A stretch of 64,000 bases of DNA, taken from NCBI RefSeq assembly GCF_037450285.1, contig NZ_JAQISN010000002.1, positions 434,001-498,000 of the forward strand, written 5' to 3'. Position 1 is the first letter of the stretch. Every line of letters begins with the position of its first letter. This document shows positions 32,582 to 40,877 of this stretch, piece after piece. The notes below the pieces were generated by a model. The model worked only from the letters and a program-made list of their open reading frames with translations. It made no database searches and was not told the origin of the DNA. This DNA is from Erwinia sp. SLM-02. GTDB taxonomy: Bacteria; Pseudomonadota; Gammaproteobacteria; Enterobacterales; Enterobacteriaceae. Both the position numbers and the translations under genes were made by a program.

Positions 32582-33358
32582 ATGCAACAGATCGACTCAC
32601 GTCGTCTCTATCAGCAGCTGGCAGCAGAGTTGAAACAGCGCCTTGAACAGGGCCAGTATCAGATTGGCGACAAGCTGCCCGCCGAGCGGTTTATTGCGGA
32701 AGAGATGAGCGTCAGCCGGACCGTGGTGCGCGAGGCGATTATTATGCTGGAAGTGGAAGGGTACGTTGAAGTACGGAAAGGCTCCGGCATACACGTGGTG
32801 TCACAGCAGCAGAAGAAAAGCGTGACGCCCCCCAGCCAGCTGGAGTTTGCCAGCTTTGGCCCCTTCGAGCTGCTGCAGGCCCGCCAGCTGATTGAAAGCA
32901 ACGTCGCCGAGTTTGCCGCCACCCAGGTTACCCGCCAGGATATCGTGCAGCTGATGTCCATTCAGGAACAGGCGCGCCGGGAAGACCGCTTCCGCGACTC
33001 CGAGTGGGACATGAAGTTTCACGTGCAGATTGCCCTTTCCACGCAGAACAGCGCGCTGGCGGCAATTGTTGAAAAAATGTGGTTGCACCGCCTGTATAAC
33101 CCGTACTGGCTGAAACTGCATGAACATATCGACGAGCGCTCGATTGAAAGCTGGTGTGAAGATCACGATAACATCCTGAAAGCGTTGATTCGTAAGGACC
33201 CAGCGGGCAGCAAGCTGGCCATGTGGCAGCATCTTGAGAACACCCGGCAGATGCTGTTTAACGCCACAACGGATGACTTTGAATTTAACGTCGACCGGTA
33301 CATGTTTGCTGAAAATCCGGTTATCGCCCTGGATAGCCTCGCCAACGACGAAAAGTAG
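32582..33358 (+). CDS. exuR: ExuR, GntR-family repressor of hexuronate genes
   Basis: The 258-residue product aligns with E. coli ExuR throughout. The GntR winged helix (residues 8-75) carries PAERFIAEEMSVSRTVVREA, and the FadR-type all-helical C-terminal domain contains FGPFELLQARQLIESNVAEF. It represses uxa and exu genes until galacturonate or a derivative binds. The ATG at 32582 gives exactly the E. coli length; a start seven codons upstream lacks support. It is divergent from uxaB and followed by a terminator. Confidence 0.95.
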   Translation: MQQIDSRRLYQQLAAELKQRLEQGQYQIGDKLPAERFIAEEMSVSRTVVREAIIMLEVEGYVEVRKGSGIHVVSQQQKKSVTPPSQLEFASFGPFELLQARQLIESNVAEFAATQVTRQDIVQLMSIQEQARREDRFRDSEWDMKFHVQIALSTQNSALAAIVEKMWLHRLYNPYWLKLHEHIDERSIESWCEDHDNILKALIRKDPAGSKLAMWQHLENTRQMLFNATTDDFEFNVDRYMFAENPVIALDSLANDEK

Positions 33359-33421
33359 ACTTTTCTCAGCCGTTTGAGTCAGCTTTCGTTCACTTATGTC
33401 AGCCAGTGTAAAACTCCTTCA

Positions 33422-33470
33422 CGCCGGACCTCTCCAACGGTAAAACATCCCTGGTCCGGCGTTTCTTCCT
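33422..33470 (+). terminator. Terminator after exuR
   Basis: CGCCGGACC and GGTCCGGCG form nine perfect pairs with a 22-base loop, followed by TTTCTTCCT. It ends the exuR transcript 64 bases past its stop. Confidence 0.6.
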
Positions 33471-33519
33471 GTCCAGACCTGCTTAACTTTGTTACAGTTA
33501 TCTTCTTTTTTTACCCTTT

Positions 33520-33534
33520 GTAAAAAGCTTTAAG
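33520..33534. promoter_or_regulatory. Weak CpxR-box-like sequence upstream of yqjA
   Basis: GTAAA-AAGCT-TTAAG partly resembles the CpxR tandem box GTAAA-N5-GTAAA. The first half is exact, the second poor. E. coli yqjA-mzrA is CpxR-regulated, which is the only reason to note it. The rest of 33359-33651 is AT-rich and shows no gene. Confidence 0.25.
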
Positions 33535-33651
33535 CTTTCGATGCTTTTTCTGGCCACGCTGTTCAGCCGCCCGCAGCATCTGCATCACTAAAACGATGAA
33601 TTCAGCATGTAGAATTGCGCTAAATCGGGCCAACTATGATGTTCAGGACTA

Positions 33652-34320
33652 ATGATGGATATTTTTAAAGATTTAATCCACGCCTTATGGCAGCAAGATT
33701 ACGTCACGCTGGCCGACCCGACGCTGGTCTGGGCGCTTTATTTCATCCTGTTTATGATTCTGTTTCTGGAAAACGGCCTGCTGCCGGCAGCGTTTCTGCC
33801 CGGTGACAGCCTGCTGATTCTGGTCGGCGTGCTGATAGCGAAAGGCACGATGAATTTTCCGCTCACGCTGTTTATCCTCACAACCGCCGCCAGCCTGGGC
33901 TGCTGGGTCAGCTATATCCAGGGTAAGTGGCTCGGCAATACGCCGCTGGTGCAGAAATGGCTCTCGCATCTCCCCGCGCAGTATCACCAGCGGGCCCATC
34001 AGCTGTTTCACCGGCACGGGCTTTCGGCGCTGTTGATTGGGCGGTTTATCGCGTTTGTTCGCACGCTGTTACCCACCATCGCCGGGCTTTCCGGCCTGAG
34101 CAATGCCCGCTTCCAGTTCTTCAACTGGATGAGCGGCCTGCTGTGGGTGCTGATCCTGACCGTGCTGGGCTTCGCGCTGGGTAAAACCCCGCTGTTTCGC
34201 AAATACGAAGACCAGCTGATGTTCTGCCTGATGCTGCTGCCGCTGGTGCTGCTGGTCTTTGGCCTCTGTGGTTCTCTGTACGTGCTGTGGCGCAAAAAGA
34301 CGTCGCAGGGAGGCCAGTAA
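33652..34320 (+). CDS. yqjA: YqjA, DedA-family membrane protein
   Basis: The 222-residue protein is nearly collinear with E. coli YqjA. It has the DedA motifs LPAAFLPGDSLLILVGVLIA near residue 45 and GRFIAFVRTLLPTIAGLSGL near 128, with several membrane segments. DedA proteins act in membrane homeostasis and polyprenyl-phosphate or phospholipid handling; YqjA is needed for alkaline and drug tolerance. The second ATG at 33655 could equally be used. mzrA follows two bases after the stop. Confidence 0.93.
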   Translation: MMDIFKDLIHALWQQDYVTLADPTLVWALYFILFMILFLENGLLPAAFLPGDSLLILVGVLIAKGTMNFPLTLFILTTAASLGCWVSYIQGKWLGNTPLVQKWLSHLPAQYHQRAHQLFHRHGLSALLIGRFIAFVRTLLPTIAGLSGLSNARFQFFNWMSGLLWVLILTVLGFALGKTPLFRKYEDQLMFCLMLLPLVLLVFGLCGSLYVLWRKKTSQGGQ

Positions 34321-34322
34321 TC

Positions 34323-34712
34323 ATGCTCTCCCTGTTCAAACTACCGGCCACGATCCTGCGCGTTGTCCCCTGGCTGGGGCTTGTGGCCGCCTCGCTGCTG
34401 ACGCTGACGCTGGTCGTTACGCTGCTGCCCGCGCTCTTTCGCAGCGAAGCCGCCCTGCAGATCCGTACCCTGCGCCAGGGCAACAGCCTGCCCGACGGTT
34501 TTTACGTCTATCAGTCCCTCAGCGCTCAGGGAATTCGCATTAAAAGTATTACCCCGGACCATGATTCACTGGTAATTAGATTCGACTCGCAGGAACAGAG
34601 CGACGCGGCGGAAAAAGTGCTGCGCGAGCTGCTGCCCTATGGTTTCGATATCGCCCGCCAGGAGGGCCACGGCGCGGCAAACTGGGTGAATCGTATTACC
34701 CTGCGAACGTAA
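34323..34712 (+). CDS. mzrA: MzrA, modulator of EnvZ/OmpR
   Basis: The 129-residue product has one N-terminal membrane segment (LGLVAASLLTLTLVVTLLPA) and a periplasmic domain with LPDGFYVYQSL, SITPDHDSLVIRF and LLPYGFDIA, the same pattern as E. coli MzrA. It links Cpx signalling to EnvZ by contacting the sensor kinase. It is two bases after yqjA, with GGGAGG inside the yqjA end as ribosome site, so the two are co-transcribed. A start 12 codons upstream inside yqjA is rejected. Confidence 0.88.
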   Translation: MLSLFKLPATILRVVPWLGLVAASLLTLTLVVTLLPALFRSEAALQIRTLRQGNSLPDGFYVYQSLSAQGIRIKSITPDHDSLVIRFDSQEQSDAAEKVLRELLPYGFDIARQEGHGAANWVNRITLRT

Positions 34713-34866
34713 CGCCCCCTATCGCCGGCAGGGAGGCAAGGGAAATGCGCGTTCTGTTTTGAGCTTTTCTCGTTTTCTGTCTATGCTTAAAAATCCCTAC
34801 ACCACCCTGTGTTCAGGAAATCGGCAGCCCTGGCCGGCTGTCATTGCAAAGGAAGGTCACCATCCT

Positions 34867-35238
34867 ATGAAATACCGCTTAACACTCGCTCTTGGCCTGC
34901 TGACTGCGGCCTCACTGGCTCAGGCAGGGCCGCTTTGCCAGCAAAAAGAGCAGGCTATTCAGAAAGAAATCGATTTCGCCCGCCAGCACAATAATCAACG
35001 TCAGATTAATGGCCTGGAACGGGCGCTGACCGAGACGCGCGCTAACTGTTCGGATGAGAGCGTTCGTAAAGCCCATCAGGAAAAGATTCAGCAGCATCAG
35101 AAAAAAGTGACCGAGCGGGAACAGGAGCTGCAGAAGGAACGCGACGAGGGTGGCGACCGCAAGAAAATTGCCAAGCGGGAAAAGAAACTGGCTGACGCTC
35201 AACGTGAGCTGAAGGAAGTGCAGGCAGCCCCCTACTAA
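34867..35238 (+). CDS. yqjC: YqjC, DUF1090 periplasmic protein
   Basis: The 123-residue precursor has a signal peptide (MKYRLTLALGLLTAASLAQA, cut before G-P-L-C). It then has a highly charged, helical, coiled-coil-rich body (KEQAIQKEIDFARQHNNQRQ; REQELQKERDEGGDRKKIAK). This is the DUF1090 pattern of E. coli YqjC. The biochemical role is unknown; the E. coli gene is linked to pH and osmotic stress responses. AAGGAAGG lies upstream of the ATG at 34867. It precedes yqjD, yqjE and yqjK in the conserved order. Confidence 0.88.
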   Translation: MKYRLTLALGLLTAASLAQAGPLCQQKEQAIQKEIDFARQHNNQRQINGLERALTETRANCSDESVRKAHQEKIQQHQKKVTEREQELQKERDEGGDRKKIAKREKKLADAQRELKEVQAAPY

Positions 35239-35283
35239 GACGGGCAGTCTGCCATGACATTTAATACAAGTAAGGAGTTTTCC

Positions 35284-35589
35284 ATGTCTAAAGATACCAC
35301 GTCAGAACATCTGCGCGCTGAGCTGAAAACCCTGGCCGATACGCTGGAAGAAGTCCTGAGTACCTCCAGTGAAAAATCCAAAACCGAACTGGATAAACTG
35401 CACAGTAAAGCGCAGAGCGCACTGAAGAATACCCGTGCCCGTCTGGGTGATTCCGGTGAGCGCATTGCACAGACCACCCGCGAGGCGGCGGACCGCGCTG
35501 ACGTTTACGTCCGTGATAATCCGTGGACCAGCGTAGGGATCGGCGCAGCGGTCGGTGTTGTACTGGGCGTTCTGCTGACTCGTCGTTAA
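35284..35589 (+). CDS. yqjD: YqjD, DUF883 ribosome-associated inner-membrane protein
   Basis: The 101-residue protein has a long amphipathic helix (residues about 8-70). It ends in a single membrane anchor with the family motif DNPWTSVGIGAAVGVVLGVL followed by L-T-R-R. YqjD, ElaB and YgaM form this family; YqjD tethers ribosomes to the inner membrane in stationary phase. AAGGAG lies six bases before the ATG at 35284. It is followed within one base by yqjE, suggesting a yqjDEK operon. Confidence 0.92.
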   Translation: MSKDTTSEHLRAELKTLADTLEEVLSTSSEKSKTELDKLHSKAQSALKNTRARLGDSGERIAQTTREAADRADVYVRDNPWTSVGIGAAVGVVLGVLLTRR

Positions 35590-35590
35590 T

Positions 35591-35983
35591 ATGGCAGATA
35601 ACCAGCAAAACCATGGCCCCGGTAAAGGGGTCATTAACATCGGACAACGGATCATCACCACGCTGGTCGGCATTGTCGAAACCCGCGTGCGGCTGGCGGT
35701 GGTTGAGCTGGAAGCGGAAAAAGCCAACCTGATTCAGATGATGATCATGGTTGGGCTGACTCTGCTGTTTACCGCATTTGGCCTGATGAGTCTGATGGTC
35801 CTGGTCATCTGGGCCGTCGATGCGCAGTACCGGCTGATGGCGATGGCTATCACCACCGGCGTGCTGTTTGCGCTGGCGCTGATTTTTGGCCTGTGGACGC
35901 TGGCAAAATCGCGACGTTCCACGCTGCTTAGCGCCACCCGTAAGGAGCTGGCCAGCGATCGTCAGCTGCTGGAGGATGAGTAA
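35591..35983 (+). CDS. yqjE: YqjE, phage holin-like inner-membrane protein
   Basis: The 130-residue protein has an amphipathic N-terminal helix (TTLVGIVETRVRLAVVELEA), two hydrophobic membrane helices (MMIMVGLTLLFTAFGLMSLM and ITTGVLFALALIFGLWTLAK) and a basic tail. It belongs to the YqjE/phage holin-like superfamily 3. It starts one base after the yqjD stop and overlaps yqjK by one base (TAATG). The function is unknown; co-operonic YqjD suggests a stationary-phase envelope role. Confidence 0.9.
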   Translation: MADNQQNHGPGKGVINIGQRIITTLVGIVETRVRLAVVELEAEKANLIQMMIMVGLTLLFTAFGLMSLMVLVIWAVDAQYRLMAMAITTGVLFALALIFGLWTLAKSRRSTLLSATRKELASDRQLLEDE

Positions 35984-36267
35984 TGAGCCGCCGCGATCGC
36001 GAGAAGCGCACCGCCGATCTGCTGCGGCTGATTCAGCAGCAGCGTCTGGATCTCAGCGCAGGACGTAAAGACTGGCTGGAAGCCACCGACCGCTACGACC
36101 GGGGCTGGCTGAGCCTGGTCAATGCCAAACGCTACCTGGCGATTGGCAGCGGCGTGTTTGCCATCTGGTCGGTACGCAATCCCCGCTTCCTCACCCGCTG
36201 GGCGAAGCGCGGCATCGGCGCCTGGAGCACGTGGCGCATGGTACGTAACGCCCTGCCAAAACGTTAA
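35983..36267 (+). CDS. yqjK: YqjK-like protein
   Basis: The 94-residue basic protein begins MSRRDREKRTADLLRLIQQQ. It has one short hydrophobic patch (YLAIGSGVFAIWSV) followed by an Arg/Trp-rich tail. This matches the E. coli YqjK family in size and position. No activity is known. It is translationally coupled to yqjE by a one-base overlap, and a hairpin closes the operon after it. Confidence 0.85.
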   Translation: MSRRDREKRTADLLRLIQQQRLDLSAGRKDWLEATDRYDRGWLSLVNAKRYLAIGSGVFAIWSVRNPRFLTRWAKRGIGAWSTWRMVRNALPKR

Positions 36268-36271
36268 ATGC

Positions 36272-36303
36272 TGGCCGCATCGCCCTGTGCGGCCATCCTT
36301 TCC
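36272..36303 (+). terminator. Terminator after yqjK
   Basis: TGGCCGCA and TGCGGCCA form eight pairs with an eight-base loop, followed by TCCTTTCC, five bases past the yqjK stop. Confidence 0.55.
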
Positions 36304-36467
36304 AATTTTCTTGAACAACTTCGACAGATTATCTCGCTTACAATCGTTTATCGCCCCGTCTATTATCTCCAGCAACGAACGGCACTGAGCGCTTAGACAG
36401 CGTCATGCCTCAGTAAAACAGGGTCCGCCTGATAGCACGGCCCAGAAAATTCTTGTTGGGGATTATT

Positions 36468-36860
36468 ATGAAAAAATTAGAAGATACCGGTTTCTTAGTG
36501 GCTCGCATCCTGATGCCAATTCTGTTTATCGTGGCTGGCTGGGGAAAAATCACCGGCTATGCAGGTACGCAGCAGTATATGGAAGCGATGGGCGTGCCGG
36601 GCTTCTTCCTGCCGCTGACGATTCTACTGGAGTTCGGCGGCGGTCTGGCGATTCTGTTCGGTTTCCTGACCCGCTTCACCGCGCTGTTCACCGCAGCCTT
36701 TACCCTGCTGACGGCGTTTATCTTCCACACTAACTTTGCGGAAGGCCCGAACTCCATTATGTTCATGAAAAACCTGTCAATCTCCGGTGGCTACCTGCTG
36801 CTGGGCCTGGTGGGACCTGGCGCGTACAGCATCGACCGTCTGCTGGGTAAAAAGTGGTAA
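36468..36860 (+). CDS. yqjF: YqjF, DoxX-family membrane protein
   Basis: The 130-residue protein has four membrane segments and the DoxX pattern: RILMPILFIVAGWGKITGYA near residue 13 and FLPLTILLEFGGGLAILFGF near 48. E. coli YqjF is the orthologue, reported to respond to nitroaromatic compounds through YhaJ. The start ATG at 36468 follows TTGGGGATT. A terminator separates it from yqjG. yhaJ, whose product is reported to activate yqjF, lies further along in this window. Confidence 0.9.
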   Translation: MKKLEDTGFLVARILMPILFIVAGWGKITGYAGTQQYMEAMGVPGFFLPLTILLEFGGGLAILFGFLTRFTALFTAAFTLLTAFIFHTNFAEGPNSIMFMKNLSISGGYLLLGLVGPGAYSIDRLLGKKW

Positions 36861-36888
36861 GTCCACTACACTTACAGTGAAGAATCCG

Positions 36889-36921
36889 GGGCGAGGAGCA
36901 TATCCTCGCCCTTTCATTTTT
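36889..36921 (+). terminator. Terminator between yqjF and yqjG
   Basis: GGGCGAGGA and TCCTCGCCC form nine pairs with a five-base loop, followed by TTTCATTTTT, 28 bases past the yqjF stop. Confidence 0.75.
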
Positions 36922-36932
36922 AGGGAGGAACG

Positions 36933-37919
36933 ATGGGACAGCTAATTGACGGCGTATGGCACGATAACTGGTATGACACTAAATCTACCGGCGGTCGTTT
37001 TAAACGTTCAGAAGCGGTATTCCGTAACTGGGTCACGGCCAACGGCAGCGCCGGTCCACACGGTAAAGGTGGCTTCCGCGCCGAAGCCGACCGCTACCAT
37101 TTGTATGTGTCCCTCGCCTGCCCGTGGGCACACCGCACGCTGATTATGCGCCAGCTGAAAGGGCTGGAATCGATGATTTCGGTTTCCGTTGTTCATCCGC
37201 TGATGCTGGAGAACGGCTGGACCTTTGACGAAGATTTCCCCGATGTGACCGGCGACAGCCTGTATCAGAACGAATATCTGTATCAGCTGTACCTGCATGC
37301 GGATCCCACCTACACCGGCCGCGTAACGGTGCCGGTGCTGTGGGATAAACATCAGCACACCATCGTCAGCAACGAATCCGCCGATATTATCCGCATGTTC
37401 AACAGCGCGTTTGATGGCGTTGGCGCGCGGGCCGGGGACTATTACCCTGTAGAACTGCGCGATGAAATCGATGAGCTGAACGGCTGGATCTACGATACGG
37501 TGAATAACGGCGTGTACAAGTCGGGCTTTGCCACCAGCCAGCCGGCCTATGATGAAGCGGTAACGGCGCTGTTCAGCTCGCTGGACCGCCTGGAGCAGAT
37601 TCTGGGGCAGCGTCGCTACCTGACAGGGGATCGTCTGACCGAAGCCGATTTACGCCTGTGGACGACGCTGGTACGCTTCGATCCGGTTTACGTCACCCAC
37701 TTCAAGTGCGACAAACACCGCATCGGCGACTACCTCAACCTGAACGGCTTCCTGCGTGAGATTTATCAGCTGCCGGGCATCGCGGATACGGTGAATCTGC
37801 CCCATATTCGCCACCACTACTACCGCAGCCATAAAACCATCAACCCGAGCGGTGTGATTTCGGTAGGCCCGGCATTCAACTGGGACGAGCCGCACGGCCG
37901 CGATGAACGCTTCGCCTGA
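36933..37919 (+). CDS. yqjG: YqjG, glutathionyl-hydroquinone reductase
   Basis: The 328-residue protein equals E. coli YqjG in length. It has the Xi-class GST active-site motif YVSLACPWAHRT (catalytic Cys near residue 63), a typical thioredoxin-like domain with TVPVLWDKHQHTIVSNESAD, and a helical C-terminal domain (YLTGDRLTEADLRLWTTLVR). It reduces glutathionyl-hydroquinones to hydroquinones. GGGAGG precedes the ATG. A strong terminator follows at 37955. Confidence 0.95.
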   Translation: MGQLIDGVWHDNWYDTKSTGGRFKRSEAVFRNWVTANGSAGPHGKGGFRAEADRYHLYVSLACPWAHRTLIMRQLKGLESMISVSVVHPLMLENGWTFDEDFPDVTGDSLYQNEYLYQLYLHADPTYTGRVTVPVLWDKHQHTIVSNESADIIRMFNSAFDGVGARAGDYYPVELRDEIDELNGWIYDTVNNGVYKSGFATSQPAYDEAVTALFSSLDRLEQILGQRRYLTGDRLTEADLRLWTTLVRFDPVYVTHFKCDKHRIGDYLNLNGFLREIYQLPGIADTVNLPHIRHHYYRSHKTINPSGVISVGPAFNWDEPHGRDERFA

Positions 37920-37954
37920 TCTCCCCGTTACCCGGATTTCCAGGATAAAGACCG

Positions 37955-37978
37955 CCGCCTCATTATGAGGCGGTTTTT
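37955..37978 (+). terminator. Strong terminator after yqjG
   Basis: CCGCCTC and GAGGCGG with a five-base loop (ATTAT, partly pairing further) are followed by TTTTT. It lies 35 bases past the yqjG stop. The remaining 190 bases to 38171 are AT-rich and presumably hold the peroxidase promoter, but no clear site was recognised. Confidence 0.85.
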
Positions 37979-38170
37979 CTTCGTTCCTGAAAAGTCATTG
38001 CGAATGATTATTAAACCTCCTGTCATATAACTTACGGATATTAAATAAAAAAATAGCAAAACCCATCATTCAAGACGCCTCATCCCCCCCGGGTTAATGG
38101 AGTAATATAGTGACCGTTCCGTCCTTTAAAGAGGGGAACCCAGGATGATTTCACCCAAGGGAGAGGAAGT

Positions 38171-39571
38171 ATGTTCAGGAGAACAATAGCGGGACTGGCA
38201 ATACTGGTTGTTTTATCCACGCTGGCGACGATCGCCTGGGTTTATCACTATGACGATCGGCGCGTCAGCCGCGTAAAGGGCGGAGAAATCGAAAAAATTC
38301 TCATCGCTCGCGGCTGTGATTATTGTCATACCCCCGGTGCCAGGCTTCCTTTTTATGCCAGCCTTCCCATAGCGAAGCAGTTAACGGAAAGAGATATTCT
38401 TACCGGTATGCGCTTTTTCGATCTTCGCCCCGTTCTGCAGGCCATACGGCAGGACAAACCGGTCCCGGAAGCCGATCTCGCGAAGATAGAAGCGGTGGTA
38501 GCCAGCGGTGAAATGCCCCCCGCACTTTATAAAATGATGCACTGGTCAGGTCACATCAGTGATGACGACCGTCTGAAGCTGGAAAGCTGGATCGTCGGGC
38601 AGCGCACCCAGTTTTATACCCCCCCCGGCACCCCGGCAAGCCTGCGGGGCAGCGCCCTGCTCCCCCTGCCCGACGAACTTCCCGTCGATCCCCGCAAAGC
38701 AGCACTCGGCAAACGCCTTTTTCACGATCTCCGCCTGTCTGCGGATAACTCTGAGTCATGTGCAACCTGCCACGATCTGCAAAACGGGGGGATGGATGGC
38801 CGGACGACGGCTTGGGGCGTCAGGGGCCAGCGCGGCCCCATCAATGTTCCTACCGTGCTTAATGCGGCCTTTAATCGTACTCAGTTCTGGGACGGTCGGG
38901 CGAAGGATCTGGCGGAGCAGGCGGGCGGCCCGGTCCAGAATCCTGTGGAAATGGGCTCTTCCTGGCCACAGGTGATGGCGAAATTGAACGGCGATGATGC
39001 GCTGAAGGCCACCTTTAGCGCCCTGTATCCGCAGGGGCTTTCTCCTTATGCGCTTACCGATGCCATCGCCCAGTTTGAAATGCAGCTTATCACCCCACAC
39101 GGCCCGTTTGACCGTTATCTGAACGGAGACAATGAGGCGTTAACCGCACAGCAAAAACGGGGACTGACTCTGTTTCGACAGAATAAATGCGGCACCTGCC
39201 ATACGGGGGTCAATCTCGGCGGGCAGTCTTTTGAGCGTATGGGACGATGGGCGGACTATTTTGCCGACCGCGGCGGACTGACCCACGCCGATAATGGCCG
39301 CTTCAACGTCACGCACGATGAACAAGACCGCTACCGTTTTAAAACCCCGACGCTGCGAAATGTCAGCCTGACCGGGCCGTGGTTGCACGACGGTAGCGCA
39401 ACCCGCCTGTCGGATGCGGTGAGGGTGATGCTGAAGTATCAGGTTGGCGTCAGCCTGACAGACGATCAGGTCGATGACCTTGTCGCACTGTTGCAAAGCA
39501 CATCAGGCCCGCTGGCTCCAACGGCCGCCTCTGAAGGGCAGCCAGAACCGGTTATCCCCGAGAAACGGTGA
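38171..39571 (+). CDS. Triheme cytochrome c peroxidase (YhjA/Ccp type)
   Basis: The 466-residue protein has an N-terminal membrane anchor (TIAGLAILVVLSTLATIAWV). It carries three CxxCH heme motifs: CDYCH near residue 51, CATCH near 197 and CGTCH near 341. The last two belong to the classical di-heme peroxidase core; the first is in the extra domain typical of E. coli YhjA, a quinol-linked periplasmic hydrogen peroxide reductase used under low oxygen. In E. coli this gene is elsewhere, and yhaH-yhaI occupy this spot. Cytochrome c maturation genes are not in the window. Confidence 0.92.
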   Translation: MFRRTIAGLAILVVLSTLATIAWVYHYDDRRVSRVKGGEIEKILIARGCDYCHTPGARLPFYASLPIAKQLTERDILTGMRFFDLRPVLQAIRQDKPVPEADLAKIEAVVASGEMPPALYKMMHWSGHISDDDRLKLESWIVGQRTQFYTPPGTPASLRGSALLPLPDELPVDPRKAALGKRLFHDLRLSADNSESCATCHDLQNGGMDGRTTAWGVRGQRGPINVPTVLNAAFNRTQFWDGRAKDLAEQAGGPVQNPVEMGSSWPQVMAKLNGDDALKATFSALYPQGLSPYALTDAIAQFEMQLITPHGPFDRYLNGDNEALTAQQKRGLTLFRQNKCGTCHTGVNLGGQSFERMGRWADYFADRGGLTHADNGRFNVTHDEQDRYRFKTPTLRNVSLTGPWLHDGSATRLSDAVRVMLKYQVGVSLTDDQVDDLVALLQSTSGPLAPTAASEGQPEPVIPEKR

Positions 39572-39685
39572 GCATCGGCACTCTTTATTGATCTGGAACA
39601 AATTCCCCCGATTCGCGCTTACGTATCTTTACTGATGTAAACGCGAATGCGGGATTAATCGGAAGCTATCTTCCTGGAGTGAACC

Positions 39686-39826
39686 ATGATCAAGACTGTT
39701 TCTTTCTGCCTGGCTGTCATCATGCTGTGCTACGTGGCTTTCGTTGGCCATTACTATTATGAAACATTCTCAACGTTTGACGGCATTGAGCATTCGCAGG
39801 ACAGCTCGGCTAACCCTGCGCCTTAA
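39686..39826 (+). CDS. Small single-span membrane protein (46 aa)
   Basis: MIKTVSFCLAVIMLCYVAFV followed by GHYYYETFSTFDGIEHSQD and a short polar tail is encoded from 39686, preceded by CTGGAGTGAACC. It has one N-terminal hydrophobic helix (residues about 4-20), then an aromatic and acidic segment. It sits 114 bases after the peroxidase gene and 21 bases before the convergent yhaJ end. No family was recognised. The good ribosome site and membrane helix make it a credible gene. Confidence 0.55.
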   Translation: MIKTVSFCLAVIMLCYVAFVGHYYYETFSTFDGIEHSQDSSANPAP

Positions 39827-39847
39827 GAGATTATCGTGCCTGCGGGC

Positions 39848-40750
39848 TTATCCCTGACGCTTCGCCAGCAGTTTAGGGATCTCCCGCAGGCACCAGGCCT
39901 TCGCCTCTCCCATGCTGTCGCGCCGCCAGGCCATAATAATATCCACTTCCCGCGTATATTCCGGGCTGACCACGCGCAGCCGTCCCTCGGCAATATCCTG
40001 TTCAACCATGCTGTAAGGCATAGTGCCAACGCCCAGGCCTGCCAGTAAGGCACGATGCTTATCTTCAATGGTGCTGACCGTCAGGCGCTGCTGTTTATCC
40101 AGCAGGGTCACAGTTAATACGGGCCTTTCGCGTGCGGTATCCGCCACCGCGATGCCGCGATATTTTACCCGCGTCGTTTCGGAAAGCGGCTCCGGCTCCT
40201 GGTGAATCGGATGGTCCGGGCTGGCAACATAGACGCTCATCAGCGTATAGAGCTTGCGGGTATTGATCTCTGACGAAGCGCGAAAATGCATATCGGGGGC
40301 GATAACGATATCCGCACGCCCCTGCTCCAGCCGCTCCCATGCCCCGGCCAGCACTTCGGTCATCAGCGAAACCTGAGTGTTGGCTTTATTGGCCAGCTTC
40401 TCCACCAGCGGGAACAGCAGCTCGGTGGACACCAGCGCTTCGGTGGCAATCGTCAGATGGGTTTCCCAGCCGCGCGCCAGCGCTTCGGCATCCGTCGTCA
40501 GCTTGTCGGCGGCTTCCAGCAGCACGCGGCCGCGCTCAAGCAACATCCGCCCGACGTTGGTGAATTTGGTGCGGTGGCCGGAGCGGTCAAACAGCACCAC
40601 GTCCAGCTCCTCTTCCAGTTTCTGCATGGTGTAGCTTAGCGCAGAAGGCACTCTGCCCAGCTCATCCGCTGCGGCGGCAAAACTTCCGCGGCGATCGATG
40701 GCATCCATTACACGTAGCGCTTCAAGCGTCAGAGCACGATCTTTAGCCAT
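39848..40750 (-). CDS. yhaJ: YhaJ, LysR-family regulator
   Basis: The 300-residue protein is almost identical in its first 100 residues to E. coli YhaJ, including the HTH GSFAAAADELGRVPSALSYT (residues about 22-41). The LysR effector-binding domain follows. E. coli YhaJ activates yqjF and its own gene in response to aromatic metabolites and is used in nitrotoluene biosensors. It is divergent from yhaK, as in E. coli. A LysR operator should lie between 40751 and 40877, but none is obvious to me. Confidence 0.95.
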   Translation of the reverse strand: MAKDRALTLEALRVMDAIDRRGSFAAAADELGRVPSALSYTMQKLEEELDVVLFDRSGHRTKFTNVGRMLLERGRVLLEAADKLTTDAEALARGWETHLTIATEALVSTELLFPLVEKLANKANTQVSLMTEVLAGAWERLEQGRADIVIAPDMHFRASSEINTRKLYTLMSVYVASPDHPIHQEPEPLSETTRVKYRGIAVADTARERPVLTVTLLDKQQRLTVSTIEDKHRALLAGLGVGTMPYSMVEQDIAEGRLRVVSPEYTREVDIIMAWRRDSMGEAKAWCLREIPKLLAKRQG

Positions 40751-40877
40751 AGCTTTTCTCTGTCAGGAAATTTGAATATGCCGAGCAGATTAACTGGCTG
40801 GCATTCACCAGTCCAGAAACTTACCATAACCGAATAATAAATGGTCGGGCCAGACCCGATTGGCTAAGGAGAATGAG

